Assembly: GCA_038244815.1 (NCBI GenBank)
Contig: JBBRTB010000028.1
Coordinates: 1 to 52,459, forward strand
DNA length: 52,459 bases
DNA from: DASVHS01 sp038244815
GTDB lineage: Bacteria; Acidobacteriota; Thermoanaerobaculia; Gp7-AA8
Reading direction: 5' to 3'
Below, piece by piece: positions 45,241 through 52,459 of this stretch (position 1 is the stretch's first letter; every line of letters starts with the position of its first letter). The translations under genes and the position numbers were made by a program. The notes under the pieces were generated by a model. The model ran no database searches. It was not told the origin of the DNA and worked only from the letters and a program-made list of their open reading frames with translations.

Positions 45241-46142
45241 CGGAGCTCCATGGGTCCGAGGCCCGAAGCCCGAGGCCCGAGGCCTGGTTGAAGGCGTGGT
45301 TGCTGGCGGCGCGGCCGAAGACGTTGTCGGCGGCGGCCGCTCCGGTGATCGTCGGAGTGGCGCTGGCGTTGCGGGAGCGCCAGGCGATCGGCTGGATCTA
45401 CGCGGTCTGCGTGCTGTTTGGCGCCCTGTCGATACAGATCGCCACGAACTTCATCAACGACGCGCTCGACTTTCGGAGAGGCGCCGACACGCACGAGCGC
45501 CTCGGACCGGTTCGCGTGACGCAGGCGGGGTTGCTCACGGCAGAGTCTGTGCTGCGCGGCGGCTACCTCTTTCTGATCGTGGCGGCGCTGTTCGGGATTC
45601 CTCTGATCGCGCAAGCCGGCTGGCCGATCGTCGTCGTCGGTGTGGCGTCGATGCTGATGGCGTACGCGTACACCGGCGGGCCGTATCCGCTCGCGTATCA
45701 CGGGCTGGGAGAACTGTTCGTGATGTTGTTTTTTGGCCTCATCGCGGTCGGCGGAACGTATTTTGTCCTGACGCTCCGCTACTCGATCGCCGTGGTCGTG
45801 TGCGGTGTGGCGGTGGGATCGCTGGCCGTGGTCATCCTGGCCATCAACAATCTGCGCGATATCGACGGAGACCGCGCCACCAACAAGAAGACGGTGGCCA
45901 CGCGGATCGGCGAGCGTGGTGCACGCGTCGAGATCGCGCTGGCGGCGCTCACGCCTTTCGTCGCCGTCGCCCTCCTCGGCGATTTCCGGCTGCTGACCGT
46001 TCTGGCCGCGCTGCCGCTTGCGATCGCCCTGATCGTCCGCGTCTATCGCAGCAGTGGGCGCGAGCTCAATCGCTGCCTGGCCATGGCCGGAGCGCTGCAG
46101 TGGGCGTTCAGTCTGCTGTTTCTGATCGGGGCGCTGCTATGA
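45237..46142 (+). CDS. menA: 1,4-dihydroxy-2-naphthoate prenyltransferase
   Basis: A 301-residue UbiA-type membrane enzyme, about eight to nine helices, attaching the polyprenyl tail. Prenyl-diphosphate motifs: NFINDALDFRRGAD and NNLRDIDGDRATNKK. The GTG at 45237 overlaps the menB stop. Residues ~5-17 (GSEARSPRPEAW) come from a heptad array; a TTG at 45288, 5 bases after GAGG of that array, could be the true start and would give the family N-terminus. The 3' end overlaps the convergent glycosyltransferase gene by 35 bases. Confidence 0.93.
   Translation: MTELHGSEARSPRPEAWLKAWLLAARPKTLSAAAAPVIVGVALALRERQAIGWIYAVCVLFGALSIQIATNFINDALDFRRGADTHERLGPVRVTQAGLLTAESVLRGGYLFLIVAALFGIPLIAQAGWPIVVVGVASMLMAYAYTGGPYPLAYHGLGELFVMLFFGLIAVGGTYFVLTLRYSIAVVVCGVAVGSLAVVILAINNLRDIDGDRATNKKTVATRIGERGARVEIALAALTPFVAVALLGDFRLLTVLAALPLAIALIVRVYRSSGRELNRCLAMAGALQWAFSLLFLIGALL
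45256..45283. repeat. Heptad array at the 5' end of menA
   Basis: Four units: CCGAGGC, CCGAAGC, CCGAGGC, CCGAGGC, preceded by GGGT as at the right arm of the 23.5-kb element. Confidence 0.9.
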
Positions 46143-47301
46143 ATCGCCGCACGCTCACCGCGAGTGCTCCGCAGACGATCGCCCACATCACGTAGCCGGC
46201 CACCGCGGCGACCCAGCGATAGGGCCCGGGCCGGCTGATGTCGGCGAACCACCACGGCCAGCCCTCGCTCCATACCGTGTACGTGACGAAGAGAAAGAGT
46301 GAGATGGCCGCGTTCATGGCGATGGCGCCACGCCATGAGAAGGCGAACGGCAGAAATGCGATGAGCCAGCCGATGTACTGGACTCCGAAGCCGGGCGCGA
46401 GAGCGAGGATCGTCAGCAGCATGATTTCGGCCCCGTGAAGAGTGGAGCCGAGGCCATCTTCGCGTTCGCGATCCTTTCTTTTCCTCCAGGCCAGCAGCAG
46501 CACGGCCGCAATGCCGGCGTAGACGAACCAGCTTCCATACGCCTGCCAGAACGTCATGACATGGTGAGCACCGGGAAATCTGCGCGAGACGGCGAAAGCC
46601 ACACCCGGGATTCCCCATTCGAACGGCAATCCGCCGCGATAACCGAACACGACGCGAGCGACGATCGGACCGCCGATCAGGATCGCCGGCAGGAATGTGA
46701 TTGCGGCCACGAGCAGGAACGCCATCACAAAGCGGATGGCGTTCCGGAGCGGCATGAAGAGCGCGAAGAGCGGCATCAGGAGAAACGGCACGATCTTGAT
46801 GCTGCTGGCGAGCGCCAGCGCGGCGCCGGCCGCGATCGGAATCGCCACCAGGCTTGCCGAGACGCACACCAGCGCCATCATGGTCGCGTCGGTGTTGCAG
46901 TGAAAGGCGGAGATGAAGGCGGCACCGGGCGAGAGAAGAAGGAAGAGCGCCAGCGCACGCCCTCGTCTGACGCTCACGCGATTTCCGATGTGGAACAGCG
47001 CGACGGCGGCGACGATGTCCGCCAGGACCTGAACGAAGCGAAAGACATCGACGAAGGCGACGCCGGCCCGCCCCGCCAGCGCATCGATCAGCCGCATGAA
47101 TGCCAGGGAAAGCGGCGGATGGTTCATCATTGCGGTGTGCGCGTACGAGCGGGCGATGCCGACCCGTTTCACGAGATCCACCGACACGGCCATGAAGCCC
47201 GCGTCGTTCGTCCCGTACGTCGTGGCAATGAGGGCCAGGCGGGCCGCGACCGCAAACAGACCGAGAAGCCAGAACGTGCGCCGCTCGAGAAGCCGCGACA
47301 T
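46108..47301 (-). CDS. GT-C type membrane glycosyltransferase
   Basis: About 397 residues and ten or more membrane helices. The first loop has TNDAGFMAVSVDL and HPPLSLAFMRLIDA; HCNTDATMMALVCVS and SSIKIVPFLLMPLFALF resemble ALG6/ArnT-like polyprenyl-phosphate sugar transferases. Donor and acceptor unknown. It interrupts the men cluster on the opposite strand. The start could be 47319 or 47301; I prefer 47301 (MSRLLERR), which leaves a 16-base gap to menC. Confidence 0.78.
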   Translation of the reverse strand: MSRLLERRTFWLLGLFAVAARLALIATTYGTNDAGFMAVSVDLVKRVGIARSYAHTAMMNHPPLSLAFMRLIDALAGRAGVAFVDVFRFVQVLADIVAAVALFHIGNRVSVRRGRALALFLLLSPGAAFISAFHCNTDATMMALVCVSASLVAIPIAAGAALALASSIKIVPFLLMPLFALFMPLRNAIRFVMAFLLVAAITFLPAILIGGPIVARVVFGYRGGLPFEWGIPGVAFAVSRRFPGAHHVMTFWQAYGSWFVYAGIAAVLLLAWRKRKDREREDGLGSTLHGAEIMLLTILALAPGFGVQYIGWLIAFLPFAFSWRGAIAMNAAISLFLFVTYTVWSEGWPWWFADISRPGPYRWVAAVAGYVMWAIVCGALAVSVRRFIAAPRSETAD

Positions 47302-47317
47302 GCCCGGCCAGTATGAC

Positions 47318-48166
47318 ATGTGGATCTGGCGCTACACGCTGAAGCCGAAACGCCCCTTGAGCGCCATCGCCCGGCCGGGATTTCGTGAGGGCGCTCTCAT
47401 TCGCGTGGGCGACGGATTCGCCGACGTGCATCCCTGGCCCGAGCTCGGTGACGAACCACTCGACGAGCAACTGCGCAGCCTTGCGCGCGGTGAGCCGACG
47501 GCACTGGCCGTGCAGTCGCTGCGCTTCGCCGAGGCGGACGGAGCGGCACGTCGCCGCGGCCAGTCGCTGTTCCAGGGACTGACCATTCCCTCCAGCCACT
47601 GGCCCGGCATCGATCCACCTGCCGGTTTCGATACGGCAAAGGTCAAGTGCGGACCCGGCGGCGTCGACGGTCTTCCCCCGCACGTTCGCCTCCGCCTCGA
47701 CTTCAACGCCACACTGGCGCCGGATGAGCTCGAGCCCATCGCGCTCACGTTGCCGCGCGAGCGCATCGACTTCATCGAAGATCCCTGCCCCTACGACGCG
47801 GCGACCTGGATCCGGCTCAGGGAGCGAACGGGACTTCGCCTGGCCCTCGACCGTGAAACGGGAGCCGAAGGCGTGGACGTCGTGGTCATCAAGCCCGCGG
47901 TCCAGTCTTTCCCGCGCACGTCGAAGGAAATCGTGGTGACCTCCTATATGGATCACGCGCTTGGACTGATGGCGGCGGCATGGGTCGCGGCCAGTCACGC
48001 TGACCGGGTCAGCAGCCGCTGCGGTCTCTTCACTCATGTGCTGTTCGAGGCTGATCCGTTCTTCGACCGGATCGGGAGCGACGGTCCGCGTCTGCTCGCG
48101 CCCGAAGGGACCGGGTTCGGTTTCGACGACCTGCTCGAAAGTCTGCCGTGGAAGAAGCTGGCATGA
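47318..48166 (+). CDS. menC: o-Succinylbenzoate synthase
   Basis: A 282-residue short member of the enolase superfamily that dehydrates SHCHC. Visible catalytic pattern: AKVKCGPG (lysine), RLRLDFNATL (first metal aspartate), RIDFIEDPC (glutamate), RLALDRET (aspartate) and VVVIKPAV (second lysine). Start MWIWRYTLKPKRPLS at 47318; an ATG at 47300 is possible. The stop overlaps menE (ATGA). Confidence 0.9.
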   Translation: MWIWRYTLKPKRPLSAIARPGFREGALIRVGDGFADVHPWPELGDEPLDEQLRSLARGEPTALAVQSLRFAEADGAARRRGQSLFQGLTIPSSHWPGIDPPAGFDTAKVKCGPGGVDGLPPHVRLRLDFNATLAPDELEPIALTLPRERIDFIEDPCPYDAATWIRLRERTGLRLALDRETGAEGVDVVVIKPAVQSFPRTSKEIVVTSYMDHALGLMAAAWVAASHADRVSSRCGLFTHVLFEADPFFDRIGSDGPRLLAPEGTGFGFDDLLESLPWKKLA

Positions 48167-49236
48167 TCGATTTCTTCGACGACGAGACCCATCTGCTTCT
48201 GAATCCGCGTGCGCCGGATGAGGATCGCCGGCAGCTGGAACGTCTGCGCCGCGAGTCACCGTCGCTGCGCGCGCACGTCTGGATCGCCACCAGCGGCACC
48301 ACCGGTTCGCTGCGACTGGTGGCGCTGTCGAAGCAGGCCCTGCTCGCGTCCGCCCGAGCGGTGAACGCGCATCTCGGAGCATCGGCGTCGGACATCTGGG
48401 CCTGCGTCCTTCCCACGTTCCACGTCGGCGGGCTGGGGATCTACACGCGGGCGGCCCTCAGCGGTGCGCGTGTGGTCGCGCTGGAGTGGAATGCGCGACA
48501 ATTCCATCGAATCGCTGGAAGCGAACAGGTGACGCTGGCGTCGCTCGTTCCCGCACAAGTGCGCGACCTCGTCGCCTTGGGCGAGCCCGCGCCGCAGTCG
48601 ATGCGGGCGATCGTCGTCGGCGGCGGCCCCACACCGCCTGATCTCTACGACGGCGCGCGCGCTCTCGGCTGGCCGGTGTTGCCGAGCTACGGGATGACCG
48701 AGGCTTGTTCGCAGATCGCAACCGCGAGCGGCGATTCGCCCGAGCTCGAGATCCTCGACCACATCGAGATCCGGGTCGAAGAGGAGCAGCGCCTGGCCTT
48801 TCGCAGCCCGTCGCTGCTGACGGGATATGCCTTTTTCGATTCGCAGGGGCGTGTCTCGTTCGCCGATCCCAAGGCAAACGGCTGGTTCGTTTCCGAGGAT
48901 CGCGGCGAGGTGGAAGGAAGATGGCTGCGGCCGCTGGGGCGGGCCGGTGCGTTCGTGAAGATCGGCGGAGAGTCGGTCGATCTGGCCCGGCTCGATGCGG
49001 TCCTCGATTCGATTCGAGGGAACACCGAGGCGGCAATCGTGGCGGTGGCGGACGAGAGACTCGGTCACGTGATTCACCTGGCGGCGACGACGGACCAGGT
49101 GGACGGAATCGTCGAAGCCTTCAACGCGCGGGTGTATCCCTTCGAGCGCATTCGCGGCGTCCGTCGAGTCAAGGACGTTCCGCGCTCTCCACTCGGCAAA
49201 CTCCTGCGCGCGAGACTGAACGCGGAGCTGCGATGA
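48163..49236 (+). CDS. menE: o-Succinylbenzoate-CoA ligase
   Basis: A 357-residue short acyl-CoA synthetase. AMP-binding loop IATSGTTGSLRLVALS, SYGMTEACSQIAT, GWFVSEDRGEVEG, C-terminal catalytic lysine RSPLGKLLRARL. It activates o-succinylbenzoate with CoA. The ATG at 48163 overlaps the menC stop (ATGA) and its stop overlaps the next gene (ATGA). Confidence 0.94.
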   Translation: MIDFFDDETHLLLNPRAPDEDRRQLERLRRESPSLRAHVWIATSGTTGSLRLVALSKQALLASARAVNAHLGASASDIWACVLPTFHVGGLGIYTRAALSGARVVALEWNARQFHRIAGSEQVTLASLVPAQVRDLVALGEPAPQSMRAIVVGGGPTPPDLYDGARALGWPVLPSYGMTEACSQIATASGDSPELEILDHIEIRVEEEQRLAFRSPSLLTGYAFFDSQGRVSFADPKANGWFVSEDRGEVEGRWLRPLGRAGAFVKIGGESVDLARLDAVLDSIRGNTEAAIVAVADERLGHVIHLAATTDQVDGIVEAFNARVYPFERIRGVRRVKDVPRSPLGKLLRARLNAELR

Positions 49237-51593
49237 CGGAAGTGCTGCTGACGATCGCCGGCATCGCCGTGCCGTCCGCCCTGATCGTGGCGGCAGTTCG
49301 CCGGTGGCTGGACGTGGTGAGCTGGCGGATGGCCGCGCTCATGCTGGCCGTCGTGTTCGTGTTCATCGCCCGCGGCGTGTTCACGACGGGGATGCCCGTG
49401 CCGCTCGATGAAGTGATGCGCGGGTATCCGTATCGCGGCATCTTCGGCGTCGAGAAGTCGAAGAACTACCTCACCAATGACACGGTCAAACAGATTCTGC
49501 CGTGGATGCAGGTCGTGCGCGAGCAGTTCGCGCATGGCCGCGCCCCGTTGTGGGATCCATACCTGTTCAGCGGCTATCCGCTGCTGGGCAATGGGCAATC
49601 CGCTCCCTTCAGTCCCTTCTTTCTGGCCACGTTGTTTGTGCCGCTGCCGAAGCAGATTGTGGCCATGGCCGGGCTCAAGCTGTTTGTGGCGCTGCTGTTC
49701 GGCTTTCTGCTGATCCGCCGAGAGGGCGTCTCCGACTCCGCCGCTCTCTTCGGCAGCGTTCTGTTTGCATTCGCGATCTTCAACAACGTCTTTCTCTACT
49801 ATCCGATGACGGCGGTGACCCTGCTTCTGCCGGCCGCCGCGTATGCGGTCCTGCTGTCGCTGAGGCGGCCGGCCGGTGCGCCGTTCGTGCTGGTCGCGCT
49901 GGTCGTGGCGTCGTTGCTCGCCGGAGGACATCCCGAGAGCGTGTTCCACGTTGCCGTTGCCGTGCTCGTGCTCGTGATCATCGAATGGATCGCGCCGCAG
50001 TGGTCGCCGGAACGTTTCAGCATCCGCGATCTGCTGCGCGTCACATTCGCCGCGCTCCTCGGTCTGGCCATTGGCGCCCCGGCGTGGGTTCCGGTCGTCG
50101 AACAGGCCAGGGTGAGCCTGCGATTGCTGACGATGAAGGTCGTCAATGCGGGTGGGCCGTTCCCCGCGAACACCTTGTGGGCCATGGCCAACCCCGACGG
50201 TTACGGCAATCCCGCCCACGGTAATTACGGGTGGATGATGTCGTATACGCAGGTTGCGTCGGTCTATGTGGGCCTGATTGCGAGCGTGTTGTTTCCGGCT
50301 GCTCTGCTGTCTCCGCGATCGACGCTGCGCGACCGTCTTCTCGCCGTCGCGGCAATCACGTTTCTTCTTCTTTCGCTCAATTGGACGTTCCTGGCTCGTC
50401 TCGCATATGCGGTTCCGCCGTTCTCGTGGATCGCCCACGACCGTTTGCGGTTCGTGTTCTGTTTCTTCGTGGGGATAGCGGGCAGCCGCGTGGCATCCCG
50501 ATTGCGCAATTGGGATCTCGTCCTTGTCGTCGTGGCGACAGGGATTGTCCTTCCGTTGTCGCTATACGTGTTCGTCAAGATGTACGGCCAGACTCTGAGC
50601 GCGATCTCGACGATCGGAATGGCGTGCCTGCTCGTGTTCATCGCCGGCTCGGTCACCGACCGGAGATGGGCGGCGCCGCTGGCTTGCGTATTGACGGCGC
50701 TGGAACTGTTCGTTTTCACCTTCGACTACAACGCCGTCACGGACCGCCGCTACTATGCGCCGCGGGTGCCGCTGATCGACGCGCTGCACCGCTTCGCGTC
50801 CGCTGCACCTCCGGAGCCATTTCGCATTCTCGGCCTGGACTGGATGTTTCTGCCGAATTCGGCGGCGCAGTATGGGTTGGAAGACGTGCGGGGCAGCGAC
50901 CCCATGGAGTGGAGCGACTATGCGCGCTTCTTTCGCGTAGCCGAGGTCAGCGACACGTCGATCGATGTGAAGCGGATCGTCGATCCGAATCAGCCGGCGA
51001 TCGACTTCCTGAACGTTCGTTACCTGCTGACCTATCCTCAAGCGGGCCTCGGCGGAAAATGGCAGCGGCTGTACAGTGGCGCAGATGGCGAGCTCTATGA
51101 GAACAGCGCCTTTCTCGGACGCTTTTTTGTTCCCCGGCTGTTGAGGCGCGTCGATCAGCAGAACTGGGAACGCGAGCTGCGTCTCTCCACCGACTACCAG
51201 GAGACCCCTCTCGTCTATGGCCGCGGTCTGCCGCCCGTCATTGTGAATCCGCCGGAAGCAACGATCACCTGCCGGACTCACGGGCCGACCGATTTCCGGT
51301 TGCGGGTGGCGGCGTCGGGTCCGGCGGTCGTCGCCTCGAGCCAGCCGGCGATGCCGTGGTGGGAGGTCCACGTCAACGGCGTGGGTGTCGAGCCGGTCAG
51401 GATCAATGGCGCGTTTCTCGGATTCGCGGTTCCGGGCGGTGTTTCCGATGTGTCGGTCAGGTACCGGCCGCTGCCGTACCGGGTGGCGGCTGGCTTGGCT
51501 GTTTGCGCGCTTTTCGCTCTTGGCCTCTCGGCGAGACGGTTGCAACGAACTGATATCAGACGACTTAACGGTGATGATGCGGTGATGGAATAG
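49233..51593 (+). CDS. YfhO-type bacterial membrane protein
   Basis: A 786-residue protein with about 12 membrane helices in the first ~500 residues and an extracytoplasmic beta-rich C-terminal part, ending with a last helix (VAAGLAVCALFALGLSA). Marks: AHGRAPLWDPYLFSGYPLLG (typical GT-C-like loop of YfhO), NYGWMMSYTQVASVYVG, FLNVRYLLTY, PAMPWWEVHVNG. YfhO proteins are linked to glycosylation of lipoteichoic acid or cell-surface polymers; the role here is unknown. Coupled to menE (ATGA), though functionally unrelated. Confidence 0.85.
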   Translation: MTEVLLTIAGIAVPSALIVAAVRRWLDVVSWRMAALMLAVVFVFIARGVFTTGMPVPLDEVMRGYPYRGIFGVEKSKNYLTNDTVKQILPWMQVVREQFAHGRAPLWDPYLFSGYPLLGNGQSAPFSPFFLATLFVPLPKQIVAMAGLKLFVALLFGFLLIRREGVSDSAALFGSVLFAFAIFNNVFLYYPMTAVTLLLPAAAYAVLLSLRRPAGAPFVLVALVVASLLAGGHPESVFHVAVAVLVLVIIEWIAPQWSPERFSIRDLLRVTFAALLGLAIGAPAWVPVVEQARVSLRLLTMKVVNAGGPFPANTLWAMANPDGYGNPAHGNYGWMMSYTQVASVYVGLIASVLFPAALLSPRSTLRDRLLAVAAITFLLLSLNWTFLARLAYAVPPFSWIAHDRLRFVFCFFVGIAGSRVASRLRNWDLVLVVVATGIVLPLSLYVFVKMYGQTLSAISTIGMACLLVFIAGSVTDRRWAAPLACVLTALELFVFTFDYNAVTDRRYYAPRVPLIDALHRFASAAPPEPFRILGLDWMFLPNSAAQYGLEDVRGSDPMEWSDYARFFRVAEVSDTSIDVKRIVDPNQPAIDFLNVRYLLTYPQAGLGGKWQRLYSGADGELYENSAFLGRFFVPRLLRRVDQQNWERELRLSTDYQETPLVYGRGLPPVIVNPPEATITCRTHGPTDFRLRVAASGPAVVASSQPAMPWWEVHVNGVGVEPVRINGAFLGFAVPGGVSDVSVRYRPLPYRVAAGLAVCALFALGLSARRLQRTDIRRLNGDDAVME

Positions 51594-52232
51594 GATTCCG
51601 GAGTTGCCCGTTATGCGGGTTCCTCTCGGTTGCTCGATCTTTGAGACAGCGCGGTAACTGCAACCTGCACAATGATTTGTGCAGCGGGCAATGGAATAGA
51701 AGCCGGGTAGTGTTGGTTGTGGATGGTTCCGGCGCAGAGGGTTTTTCGCCGGGAGCGGTGCTTGAAATAACGCCGTGGGGTGGCCGGTTACCGATGATCC
51801 CGACGGCGAGATTGACAGCGGTGTGCGTGGGGTCCTAGAATCCCCGGTTCCTGCAGTTCGGGTAGTTCGATCTTTTCAACTCCTCAAAATCAAGGTAGTT
51901 ACCGCCTTCCGGGTCAGCCGGAATGGTTCCAGTTGCGAGTGGCTCGAGCACGGAAACATTTCGCTTGACACGGAAAGAGGGGTCTGGCAAATTGGCCGCC
52001 CTTCTGACGAAAGTCGGTTCTTTGACAACTGAATAGGATGACAAAGACAGACAACGTGATTCCTTTCGAGAATCAGTTGCCCGCCGCGGCTTTCGGCCGT
52101 GTGTGGCGCAGCGATTTTCAAAAAGTATTGTTCGTCTCTAATGACGAACCGAATAACAAAACACTAGTCGTTCACGATTGGTGTCAGAGCATCAGACTTC
52201 AAGTTAATGCGGGTCGCAAGGCTCGCACATTT
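51594..52232 (+). other. rRNA operon leader region
   Basis: About 640 bases of lower coding quality leading to the 16S gene. Contents: a perfect hairpin CTGCACAA TGAT TTGTGCAG at 51665-51684; a hairpin CCGGCG / CGCCGG at 51729-51752; a hairpin TTCCGG GTCAG CCGGAA at 51907-51923; a candidate promoter at 51965; and TTCTTTGACAACTGAAT at 52018-52034, a motif common just upstream of bacterial 16S genes. Small open frames here (for example across 52038-52310) run into the 16S gene and are not real. Confidence 0.6.
51965..51993 (+). promoter_or_regulatory. Candidate rRNA promoter
   Basis: A perfect -35 TTGACA (51965-51970) followed after 17 bases by CAAATT (51988-51993), a weak -10. Position about 240 bases before the 16S is reasonable. 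Confidence 0.35.
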
Positions 52233-52459
52233 AAACTGGAGAGTTTGATCCTGGCTCAGAATGAACGCTGGCGGCGTGCTTTACACATGCAAGTCGAGCG
52301 AGGCGTGTAGCAATACACAGTCGAGCGGCGAACGGGTGAGTAACGCGTGGATTATCTGCCCTGAGGTGGGGGATAACCCGGGGAAACTCGGGCTAATACC
52401 GCATATGACCGTGAGGTCAAAGGGGGGTCGCAAGATCTCTCGCCATAGGAGGAGTCCGC
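52233..52459 (+). rRNA. rrs: 16S ribosomal RNA, 5' part
   Basis: The universal 5' block AGAGTTTGATCCTGGCTCAG begins at 52240, which is E. coli position 8, so the mature end is near 52233. The following GAACGCTGGCGGCGTGC, ACACATGCAAGTCGAGCG and GGCGAACGGGTGAGTAACGC are also conserved. The gene runs off the window after 227 bases. Confidence 0.97.

Noticed and set aside
46043..48382. A 779-codon minus-strand frame across the glycosyltransferase, menC and menE
   Set aside because: Arginine-rich shadow of the genes present; the true minus-strand gene is 46108-47301 in another frame.
52038..52310. A 90-codon open frame before the 16S
   Set aside because: It runs into the conserved 16S 5' end and has no protein similarity; it is leader plus rRNA.

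Overview
The window is a GC-rich bacterial chromosome segment that ends inside the first 227 bases of a 16S rRNA gene. The gene content (full menaquinone pathway, urate/allantoin catabolism, homogentisate pathway, M13 peptidase, SWIB-domain protein, DUF2330 protein) and the start of the 16S suggest an Acidobacteriota-like soil or sediment heterotroph. That placement is inference; the partial 16S should settle it.

Layout. 1-4,400 is an accessory stretch of lower GC: an AIPR-family defence-type gene, a decayed IS110 transposase, an unknown tail-anchored protein and an ankyrin fragment. 4,415-8,506 holds a winged-helix methyltransferase, a BTAD/AAA+ regulator broken by one frameshift, and a DUF4242 protein, all on the minus strand. 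8,625-17,502 is a purine catabolic cluster: XdhB, a PuuD-type urate oxidase, a DUF6986 aldolase-like protein, UraH, a fused allantoicase/OHCU decarboxylase, allantoinase and XdhC, with a CsbD stress protein between them. 17,468-20,232 has two GNAT acetyltransferases, a lipoprotein hydrolase and a TrmJ-type RNA methyltransferase. 20,285-24,962 is tyrosine/homogentisate breakdown (hppD, hmgA, an unknown gene, fahA); the usual maleylacetoacetate isomerase is absent and the unknown gene sits in its place. 24,979-29,669 holds glycogen phosphorylase and an RnfD-like/DUF2330 read-through ORF. 29,770-35,809 has an old yellow enzyme, GluQ, an M13 peptidase, a small GNAT, a LOG-family protein and SWIB. 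35,871-41,229 is ubiE-thrA-thrB-thrC on the minus strand. 41,261-49,236 is the menaquinone pathway (menF, a split menD, menH, menB, menA, then menC, menE), followed by a YfhO-type membrane protein. 51,594-52,232 is the rRNA leader.

Genes are tightly packed, and many junctions are ATGA or GTGA stop/start overlaps, so most clusters look like translationally coupled operons.

The most unusual feature is a dispersed family of heptanucleotide-repeat elements. The commonest unit is GCCTCGG/CCGAGGC, usually four units per arm. Between genes they form inverted-arm hairpins. Inside genes, single arms sit in frame in at least six proteins (allantoinase, ThrC, MenF, MenH, MenA and the RnfD-like protein). 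Because 7 is coprime to 3, the array has no stop in any frame and always reads the same peptide cycle (PRPEARG). At one locus an element lies where a stop codon would be expected between two genes. Other unit types with the same 7-base period occur at 4.2, 10.9, 27.4 and 29.7 kb.
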